Assembly (NCBI RefSeq): GCF_002245215.1
Contig: NZ_NPMR01000001.1
Span: forward strand, 1,116,001 to 1,180,000
Reading direction: 5' to 3'
Source of the DNA: Microbacterium sp. Yaish 1
Lineage (GTDB): Bacteria; Actinomycetota; Actinomycetes; Actinomycetales; Microbacteriaceae
Length of the DNA: 64,000 bases
Position 1 is the stretch's first letter. Each line of letters begins with the position of its first letter. The translations under genes and the position numbers were made by a program. Under the pieces are notes generated by a model. The model did not search any database, was not told the DNA's origin, and was given only the letters and a program-made list of their open reading frames with translations. Positions 28,976 to 36,800 of the stretch are shown here, one piece after another.

Positions 28976-29641
28976 TTATGAGCCCGCTTGGGCCCGCGAG
29001 CGCCGCCGCATCCGGAACACGGCCGCGGTGATCGTGAGCGCGCCGACCGCTGACGCGCCGACCCACAGCGCGCCGGCCGCGAGCCCGGCCGATGCGACCC
29101 CGCCGCACACGGCTCCGACCGCGACCGCCGACCACATCAGCAGGTGGCGCGACCAGCTCCAGCGGTCGCCGCCGCGGAGGGCGCGCACGATGCCCTGCCC
29201 GACCTTCACGAGGGCGCCGGTCATGTAGGTCACCCCGAACGAGACGTCCTGCCGCTGCGCGAGCACCGTGTTGGCCGCGCCCATGCCGAAGGCCAGCAGC
29301 GAGCCGGCGATGGGCGGCGCCGCGGTGGGAGCCAGCACGGCGGCGAGCGCGACGGCGACCGTCATCGCACCGAGGATGTGGACCGTGCGGTCGGTCTCCG
29401 GTGACGTGAGGGCGCTCCCCGCCATGACGCCCAGCACGAACGAGACGATCAGGGCCGCAGCCAGGCCTGCGGCCGCCGCGTCGAGGTGCGAGAGATCGAC
29501 GGCCAGGCGCGTGGTGTTGCCGGTCATGAACGAGACGAAGTAGCCGCCGAGCAGGATGAAGCCGCACCCGTCGAGGTATCCCGCGACCAGGGCGAGCGCG
29601 ACCGCGACGGTCAGGCGTCGCGCACTGAGCTGTCGGACCAT
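28976..29641 (-). CDS. DUF1275 (YoaK-like) membrane protein
   Basis: 221 residues with six to seven membrane helices. The family opening is LVAGYLDGCGFILLGGYFVSFMTGNTTR, and the second half has FGMGAANTVLAQRQDVSFGVTYMTGALVK. Function of the family is unknown. The ATG at 29641 gives the usual length; the open frame extends far upstream but is unlike the family. Divergent from the next gene. Confidence 0.9.
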   Translation of the reverse strand: MVRQLSARRLTVAVALALVAGYLDGCGFILLGGYFVSFMTGNTTRLAVDLSHLDAAAAGLAAALIVSFVLGVMAGSALTSPETDRTVHILGAMTVAVALAAVLAPTAAPPIAGSLLAFGMGAANTVLAQRQDVSFGVTYMTGALVKVGQGIVRALRGGDRWSWSRHLLMWSAVAVGAVCGGVASAGLAAGALWVGASAVGALTITAAVFRMRRRSRAQAGS

Positions 29642-29690
29642 GCGGCCAGTCTGCTCCTCCGCGGCGCAGCCCCGCGGAGAATCGGCACTG

Positions 29691-30536
29691 ATGTCTGCTT
29701 CCGGTTCCTCTTCCGACGCGCTGTCCGGCCTTGACTTCGGCGCACGCGACGTGCGCCGGCTCACCCGGGGAGATGTGGATGCCGCGGTGCTGCGCGCAGC
29801 AGGACTCGACGACCTCGTCGATCGGCTGTCGCGCCAGGGGGCGGCGGCGAGCGACGCCGCACGGCGCAGCGTCACGGCGCATCTGCGTGAGCGGTTCGGC
29901 GCACGCGATCCGCACAGCGGGGCCATCCTGCGCGTCGTGTTCGCCCTGCTGCTCCTCTCGGTGCTGCCGGTCGGCATGCTCAACGGCATCCGTCTCGGGA
30001 TCGAGAACACCGTGGTTCCCGGCGCGGTCGTGAGCGTCGTCGTCGGGGCCGGTGTCCTCGCGGCGGTGGCGGCCGCCGGGGTGCAACCGCTCGGGCGACC
30101 CGTCGCGCTGCAGACCACGCTGCTCGCCGTGCTCCTCATCGCTGCCGCGGGGGCGGCCTGGGCGCCCACCGGCGGCTGGGTCAGGCTCGCGTACCTCGCC
30201 GGAGCCGCGATGGGGGCAGCCGCCGCGCTCATCGTCCGGATCGTTCGGGCGCGCGGCAGGTCACTGACCGCCGCCGTCGACGACGGGGTCGAGGTCGCCC
30301 ACCTCGACGCGGCGGCGGAGATCGCCGCCGAGCGCGACCAGATGATGGCCGATCTCGCACACGAGCTCGACGGGCGGCCCGACGTGGCCGACCTGGTCCA
30401 GCGCCGGAGCGCAGCCATCGCCGAGCTCCGCTCACGCGGCGGCACGATGGCGGCCGACGAACCCGGCACTCCCCCGGGCGGCTACATCATCCACGAGCAG
30501 ACGACGCTGTGGATTCCCCCGAGCCGCCGCCCGTAG
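29691..30536 (+). CDS. Membrane protein of unknown function
   Basis: 281 residues. Polar N-terminal 80 residues (two short helices), four hydrophobic helices at about 85-180, then a polar helical C-terminus (about 190-281, AAEIAAERDQMMADLAHELD). No known family. GGAGA lies upstream of the ATG. Convergent with the S41 peptidase gene, leaving a 14-base gap. Confidence 0.65.
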   Translation: MSASGSSSDALSGLDFGARDVRRLTRGDVDAAVLRAAGLDDLVDRLSRQGAAASDAARRSVTAHLRERFGARDPHSGAILRVVFALLLLSVLPVGMLNGIRLGIENTVVPGAVVSVVVGAGVLAAVAAAGVQPLGRPVALQTTLLAVLLIAAAGAAWAPTGGWVRLAYLAGAAMGAAAALIVRIVRARGRSLTAAVDDGVEVAHLDAAAEIAAERDQMMADLAHELDGRPDVADLVQRRSAAIAELRSRGGTMAADEPGTPPGGYIIHEQTTLWIPPSRRP

Positions 30537-30550
30537 CCGCGGATCGACGA

Positions 30551-31597
30551 TCACCCGCCGCAGCCTTGGTCGCGCAGCCAGGCGCGCGCCTCCCCCTCGG
30601 CTCCGGATGCCGCGGACTGCTGATCCGGCTCGATGCTCTGCTCGTCGTAGTTGCGCCCCGTCCGGTCGACGTAGGCGCTCTCGGTGAGCACGAGCGTCGC
30701 GCCGTCGTAGAGCACGGCGCTCACGTTCGCGGAGGTGTAGCCGGCGCTCGGCGCGCCGAACGTGCGGACGCCGTCGAGCCCGCGGAACGAGGCGAGCACG
30801 GCTTCGCCGCTGGATGCCGTCCATTCGTCCTGCAGCACCGCGATCGGCACGCCGGTCGCCTTGCGGCGGTCACCGACGTCGACGAAGACGCTCCCGCCCA
30901 GCGCGACGCCGTTCGACCTGACCGTCACGGCGGAGTCACCGCCGTGACGGTCGCGGAACGACAGCGCGGGGCCGTCGGGCAGCAGCGCTGTGACGCCCGA
31001 GAGCATCGGAAACATGTTGCCGCCGGTGTTCCCGCGCAGGTCGACGATCCACCCGCACGTGCCGGCTGCAGCCCGGTCGATCCCGTCCGCGACGGTCATC
31101 GCGTAGGCCGTCTGGTCGTCCGCGTCGGGGGAGATCATCTCCGGCAGGACGACGGTGGTGACGCCCGCCTCCGAGGCCACCACTGGTGCGGCGGCTGACG
31201 CGGCCGCGTCAGCCGCGCCGTCCTCGCCCGCCGGGATGAAGCGCGAGTGCGGCCCGCCGGCGATCGCGACCGCCTCGTGGAGCGCGGGATAGAGGTCGGC
31301 GTACGTCGACGCCCGGGCCGCGGCCTCGAGGACCGCGGTTCGGGCCGCCGGCCACTCGGGGCTGTCGGTGTGGTACCCGTTGTCGAGGCGCCCGACCGCG
31401 ATCTCGGCGTACTTCTGCACGGACGGCGGCATCAGGTACACCCCGAACCGGGGCCCGTAGACATCGATCGCGAACACTCCCCCGCCCGCGACCGCGGCGA
31501 GCACGCCGACCGCGACGGTCGCCCCGACCACCCGCCGTCGGCGGCGACGGCTCCTCTGCTCAGGACCTGCTGTTCTCGTGTTTCTCGACCGTGGCAC
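30551..31597 (-). CDS. S41-family serine peptidase without PDZ domain
   Basis: 348 residues. N-terminal Arg-rich anchor and one membrane helix (about 24-45), so the peptidase domain is outside the cell. S41 signatures: WIVDLRGNTGGNMFPMLSG, the nucleophile Ser in WTASSGEAVLASFRG, and FGAPSAGYTSANV. There is no PDZ insertion, as in the nisin-resistance (NSR) group, which cleaves peptides at the cell surface. That comparison is a resemblance, not proof. The GTG at 31597 directly follows an in-frame stop and is the first possible start. No ribosome site is obvious. Confidence 0.82.
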   Translation of the reverse strand: MPRSRNTRTAGPEQRSRRRRRRVVGATVAVGVLAAVAGGGVFAIDVYGPRFGVYLMPPSVQKYAEIAVGRLDNGYHTDSPEWPAARTAVLEAAARASTYADLYPALHEAVAIAGGPHSRFIPAGEDGAADAAASAAAPVVASEAGVTTVVLPEMISPDADDQTAYAMTVADGIDRAAAGTCGWIVDLRGNTGGNMFPMLSGVTALLPDGPALSFRDRHGGDSAVTVRSNGVALGGSVFVDVGDRRKATGVPIAVLQDEWTASSGEAVLASFRGLDGVRTFGAPSAGYTSANVSAVLYDGATLVLTESAYVDRTGRNYDEQSIEPDQQSAASGAEGEARAWLRDQGCGG

Positions 31598-31688
31598 TCA
31601 TCGATCGTTTCAACCGCGCGCCGCGAGCACATCGCCTCGGCGATGTAGCCGTGCGGGCCGACGTCATCCTCGAGAGTGAGGCATCCGG

Positions 31689-31871
31689 TCAATCCGTGGC
31701 GGCGAGCACCACCTGCGCGAACGCGTAGGCGGCACCGGCCAGGGTCGCCCAGACGGCCAGCGAGAGCACGATCGCGATGACGATGCCGCGCACGACGTCC
31801 ACCCCCTCCCCGGTCCGGTCGTCGCGGGGCTCGCCTGGGGCGTCATCACCGAGGGTGGTCAATTGCGTCAT
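31689..31871 (-). CDS. Small single-helix membrane protein
   Basis: 60 residues: a polar acidic first half, then one membrane helix (VRGIVIAIVLSLAVWATLAGAAYAFAQ shortened here to its core, about 28-54). GAAGG precedes the ATG at a good distance. Function unknown. Confidence 0.6.
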   Translation of the reverse strand: MTQLTTLGDDAPGEPRDDRTGEGVDVVRGIVIAIVLSLAVWATLAGAAYAFAQVVLAATD

Positions 31872-31986
31872 GGTCGCGCCTTCTCGTCGGAAGCGTTCCG
31901 ACCAGAGCACACGCGGCGCCCCGTCGGTCTTTCCTCGGAGAGACGAGCGATGCGGCGGATCGTGACGCCGATCGCGCCACCCGGCA

Positions 31987-33756
31987 TCAGTTCGCGCTGA
32001 ACGGCGTCGCGCTCCAGGGTCCGAAGTCACGTGTCCGCGGATTCGCGTATCTCAGGTGCAGGACGTGCTCGCCCGCGGGAACGGCGAGGTACTCGTTCCA
32101 CACGCCACCGTCGGGAATCGTCAGCGTCTGCACGGTGGCGCTGCCCGGCAGCATCCGCTGGATGACCGTCCCGGCCGGCGCGGTCAGGCGGAAGACGAAA
32201 CGGGCGCCCTCGACCGTCTCGGCCTCGACGGGACTCGCAGGCCGCGGCGGTTCGTCGACCACGTACGGCATCGCCGCGGAGGGACGCGACGCGACGCCGT
32301 CGACGATCTGGACGACGCTCACCTCGCCGCGCCCCGCGCGGAGCTCGGCCGCGCGGGCCGTCCAGCGGCCGCGCGCGTCGGCCCGCGTCTCGCCGACGAC
32401 CTGACCCGCGTCGCCGATCAGCGTGATCCGTGCACCGGGGGCGGCGTCCGTACCGGTGATGGTGGGGAACATCCGGCTGTCGATCTGCGAGATCGCCGCG
32501 GTCGGGGCCGCGATCGCGTCCTCGCCGCGCGGAGGAGCGATGGGGATGAGGGGAGCGGCGGGATCCGGCACAGCAGGGAACGGCGCTGGCACCGGTCGCG
32601 CCGGCCTCGCGGGTGGCACCGCGTCGACGCTCCCGCCGGCCGGCGGGGTCGGAGACGGCGTCGGGAGTCCGGCTTCCTCCCCCTCCTTCTTGCCATCCCG
32701 CACGCCGCTCGGTTCGGGCGACGGGCGCGGGCTCGCCACATCGCCGGGGGCCGAGCCCGTGGCCGGGGGCCCGGCGACGGGCTCCCCGGTCGACGCCGTG
32801 ATCCCCCACAGCGCCACCGCGGCCAGCGCGAGCAGGCCCGCCACGGCGGCCGTGATCACGAGCGGGCGTCGTCCGAGGCCGGCGCCGGAGCGCGGTACCG
32901 CCGGGATCGTGTCGGCGGGCCCCAGCGTGGCACCCGCCCCGAGGGCGAGCGGCATCGATGCGGCGGGGGCGCTGGAGAGGTACGTCGCGGCGCCCGCCGC
33001 CCCCGCGACGACCGGCAGAAGCACGAGCGCGAGCGTCTGCGAGATCGCCTTCGCCTCGTTCAGCGCGGCCGTGCACGACCGGCACGTCAGCAGGTGCTGG
33101 TCCACACGCTTGCGGTCACGAGCGGACAGGCCGTCGCGCGTGTAGGCGCCGAGGTCGGCGACGATCGGACGGCACTCGTCCGATCGGACCCGCGTCAGCT
33201 GTGCGCTCACCCAGGCATCGCGGAATCCGCGTTTGGCGCGCAGCACGAGCGCCGAGGCCCCGTTCGCAGAGATCCCGAGCACGCTGCTGAGCTGGCGCGG
33301 CGGCAGGCCGTCCACCTCGCTGTACCAGAGGGCCTCCCGCCACCGGTCGGGCAGCGACTGGAACGCCTCAGCCGCGGCGAGATGGTCCTGCGACCTCACC
33401 GCGACCTGCTCACCGTTCAGGACACGGTCATCGACGATGAGGTCGAGATCCTCGTCGCCGGACTCCCGGCGGGAGCGGGAGCGGTAGTGGTCGCGGGCGA
33501 CGTTGCGCACCGACGCGATGAGGTACGGACGGAAGGCGCCCGCAGGTCCTTTCCCCCCGCGCAGAGCCCGAAGCAGCTTCTCGAAGGTCTCCGCGACGAT
33601 GTCGTCGGCGTCGAGACCGGAGAAGCCGCGCGCCACGGACAGCGCCGTCCCCGAATGAAGCCGCCAGAGTTCGCCGAAGGCCCCCGTATCGCCCGCACGG
33701 ACGCGGTCCAGAAGGGAATCGTCTCGCGACCGTGTCGTGTCGTCCCACGTCGTCAT
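31987..33756 (-). CDS. ECF sigma factor fused to zinc-finger anti-sigma and extracytoplasmic domain
   Basis: 589 residues in one open frame. Sigma-2 lies at about 27-95 (DADDIVAETFEKLLRALR; YLIASVRNVARDHYR) and sigma-4 at about 132-185 (LPDRWREALWYSEVDGLPPR). A zf-HC2 anti-sigma motif follows: C195, H221, C225, C228 (HLLTCRSC). Two hydrophobic helices lie at about 242-260 and 298-319. Then comes a Pro-rich linker (about 330-440) and C-terminal Ig-like beta domains (about 445-589). Normally sigma and anti-sigma are separate genes. Here the regulator would be membrane-tethered and release of the sigma part would need cleavage. It lies just downstream of the giant repeat protein, behind its terminator. 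Confidence 0.88.
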   Translation of the reverse strand: MTTWDDTTRSRDDSLLDRVRAGDTGAFGELWRLHSGTALSVARGFSGLDADDIVAETFEKLLRALRGGKGPAGAFRPYLIASVRNVARDHYRSRSRRESGDEDLDLIVDDRVLNGEQVAVRSQDHLAAAEAFQSLPDRWREALWYSEVDGLPPRQLSSVLGISANGASALVLRAKRGFRDAWVSAQLTRVRSDECRPIVADLGAYTRDGLSARDRKRVDQHLLTCRSCTAALNEAKAISQTLALVLLPVVAGAAGAATYLSSAPAASMPLALGAGATLGPADTIPAVPRSGAGLGRRPLVITAAVAGLLALAAVALWGITASTGEPVAGPPATGSAPGDVASPRPSPEPSGVRDGKKEGEEAGLPTPSPTPPAGGSVDAVPPARPARPVPAPFPAVPDPAAPLIPIAPPRGEDAIAAPTAAISQIDSRMFPTITGTDAAPGARITLIGDAGQVVGETRADARGRWTARAAELRAGRGEVSVVQIVDGVASRPSAAMPYVVDEPPRPASPVEAETVEGARFVFRLTAPAGTVIQRMLPGSATVQTLTIPDGGVWNEYLAVPAGEHVLHLRYANPRTRDFGPWSATPFSAN

Positions 33757-33795
33757 GTTTCCTCACCGACTCTCGTGCGCACCGCGCTCATCGCC

Positions 33796-33840
33796 ACGCA
33801 AGCGGCGGCCGCGGGAGGAACCCGCGACCGCCGCTTGCGT
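33796..33840 (-). terminator. Strong hairpin terminator of the giant surface gene
   Basis: 20-bp stem with one mismatch and a 5-base loop (arms 33796-33815 and 33821-33840), 13 bases after the stop codon of the repeat adhesin. It separates it from the ECF sigma gene. Confidence 0.85.
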
Positions 33841-33853
33841 CGACCTCAGCTCA

Positions 33854-36800
33854 TCACGCGGATGCAGCCTCCTGGCGTCGACGCGCGATCAGCCAGACGC
33901 CGAGCATCACCAGGGCCAGGCCCGCGATCCCACCGCCGATCCAGAGCGCGCCGCCGGTGACGGCCAGGCCGGGCGGGACCACCACGGTCCGCGTCGAGCA
34001 GTCGCCATCCGTCGAGTTCGCGACGCAGTTCGACCCGGAACCGTCGGGCGTCACCACGACGTTGCGGATCTCGCCCACCGAGCGCAGCGTGACCGAGTAC
34101 GTCACCGTGATGCTCTCCCCGACTCCGACCGCGCCGGACCACGAGAGCACGGGGCTCTGGTACACGGCACCGTTGGTGGCGTCGCCGTTGTACGAGGCCA
34201 CGCGGAGCGCGGAGGTGAGGTCGTCGGTGAACGACGCGGGACGCTCGTCCGTGTAGGCGACCTGACCGGTGTTCGTCACGGTGATGCTGAAGGTCACCCG
34301 ATCGCCCACCGTGGCTCGCTCCGACGAGACATCCTTCGTCACGCGGTAGCTCGCGATCGGAGTATCGGTCTCGCACGCGCCCTCGCAGCGGCTGCCCGGG
34401 GCGTCGCCCACGACCGTGTTGCGCAGTCGTCCGTCACCGGTGGAGGGCTGATTGACCGTCACCGAGTACGTGATGGTGACGCTCTCGCCGATCTCGAGCG
34501 GGCCGGACCACGCGAGCGTGGTCCCGTCGACCTCGGCTCCGGACGTCGCGTCGTCGTTGTACGTCGCGTCATCCAGCACGCCCGACAGGTCGTCGCGGAC
34601 GGATGCCGGCGACTCGTCGGTGTACGCGACCTGGCCGAGGTTCTCGACGACGACCGTGTAGGTCACGGTGCCGCCGAGCGTGACGTCCTGGACGTTCGCC
34701 GTCTTGGTGACTCCGTAGGTCGCGACCGGCGTCTCCGTCGTGCACTGACCATCGAGGCACTCGCCGCCCGGGCTGGACGGCGCCACGACGTTGCGCATCT
34801 CGAAGTCGCCCGACACCGGGTCGTCGACGGTCACCGAGTACGTGACCTGGATCGACTCGCCGACGGCGAGGGGGCCAGCCCACGTCAGAGTGTCACCGGT
34901 GACCTGCCCGCCGAGCGAGACGTCGCCGTTGTAGCTGGCGTCGTCGAGCACACGCGAGAGGTCGTCCGTGAACGACGCGGGGTTCTCGTCGGTGTAGGGC
35001 AGCGCTCCCGTGTTGGTGACGGTGACCGTGTAGGTCACGGTGTCGCCGGGAAGCGCCGTGCCGGGCGAGACCGACTTCGCGATGGCGTACGACGATGCCG
35101 GGACGTTCGCGACGCACGCGGGGTCCGTCGATCCTTCGACGCAGTTGCCGCCCGAGCCGGGGGGCGTCACCACGGTGTTGTCGAGGCGCCGATCACCCGT
35201 CGCCGGGTCGTTGACCGTCACCGAGTACGTGATGGTCACCGTCTCGCCGACGCCGAGCGCACCCGACCAGCTGAGCTCCGGCGCCGTGTACGACACTCCT
35301 GCCCCCGACGTGCTCGTCGCATCGCCGTTGTAGGTGGCATCGTCGAGCACGCTCGAGAGATCGTCGGTGAACGAGGCGGGATCATCCGCCGTGTACGCCA
35401 CCTGGCCGGTGTTGGTGACCTGGATGCTGTACTCGACCGTGTCGCCCGCGACGACCTCCGTCGTCTCGGTCGACTTCACGGCCCGGTAAGCACCCACCGG
35501 GGTGGTCGTCTCGCACACGCCCTCGCAGCTCCCGCCGGGGCCCGAGGGGGTCACGGCGTTACGGAGATCGAAGTCGCCGGTCACGGGGTCGTCGACCGTC
35601 ACGGAGTACGTGACCTCGATCGACTCGCCGACGGCCAGCGGGCCGGACCACGTCAGGGTGCTGCCCGACACGGTCGCCCCGTCGGTGGCGTCATCGTTGT
35701 ACTTCGCGTCATCCAGGACGCCCGACAGGTCGTCCGCGAACGTCGCGGGCTCATCGGCCGTGTAAGCGACGTCGCCCGTGTTGGTCACGGTCACCGTGTA
35801 GGTGACGACACCGCCGGGACGGACGGTCTCGGCGTCCGACGACTTCGACACGGTGTACGACGCGACAGGCGTCTGCGTCGTGCACGCGCCGTCGGGGTCG
35901 CAGCTGCCACCCGGGGTCGTCGGAACGACGGCGTTCACCAGCTGACGGTCACCCGAGAGCGGGTCGTTCACGGTGACCGAGTACGTGACGGTGACCGACT
36001 GCCCGATGGCGACCGGGCCGGACCACGTCAGGGTGTTCTCCGCCACGGAACCCCCGGGCGAGACGTCGCCATTGTAGGTCGCGTCGTCGAGGACCCCGCT
36101 GAGGTCGTCGTCGAAGGATGCCGGGTTCTCGGCGGTGTAGTCGACCTGCCCCGTGTTCGTGACGACCACCGTGTAGGTGATGACACCACCGGCCATGACC
36201 GACTCGGCGCTGGCCGTCTTGTTCACGGTGTACGACGCGACAGGCGTCGTGGTGCCGCAGGCACCCGGCAGGCACTCGCCCGTCGGGTCGGCCGGGACGA
36301 CCACGTTGCCCAGCACCGAGTCGCCCTGGGTCGGATCGTCGACCGTGACCGAGTATGTGACGTCCACGGTGGCACCGACGTCGAGGGGGCCGGACCACGA
36401 CAAGGTGTTCCCGCTCACCGAGCCGCCTGCCGACACGTCGTTGTTGTAGGTCGCGTCGTCGAGCACGGCCGAGAGGTCGTCGGTGAACGAGGCGGGATCG
36501 GTGTCGGTGTACGCCACCGCTCCCACGTTGGTCACCGACACCGTGTAGGTCACGACCGATCCCGGCGTCGTGGTCTCGACGTCGACCGACTTCGCGATCG
36601 TGTACCCCGCGATCGGAGTCACGGTGCACTTCTCCGTAGCCGGGTCGCATGGACCGCCGGGCGGCGTTCCCGGCGGAACCAGGAAGTTGGACGCCTGGTT
36701 GTTGCCCCGGTCGTCAGCAGCGTTCACCGTGGCCGTGTAGGTGACTTCGGCGACGGCTCCCGCTGCAAGCGTTCCTCGGATGGCGAGGATGCCGTCGGTC

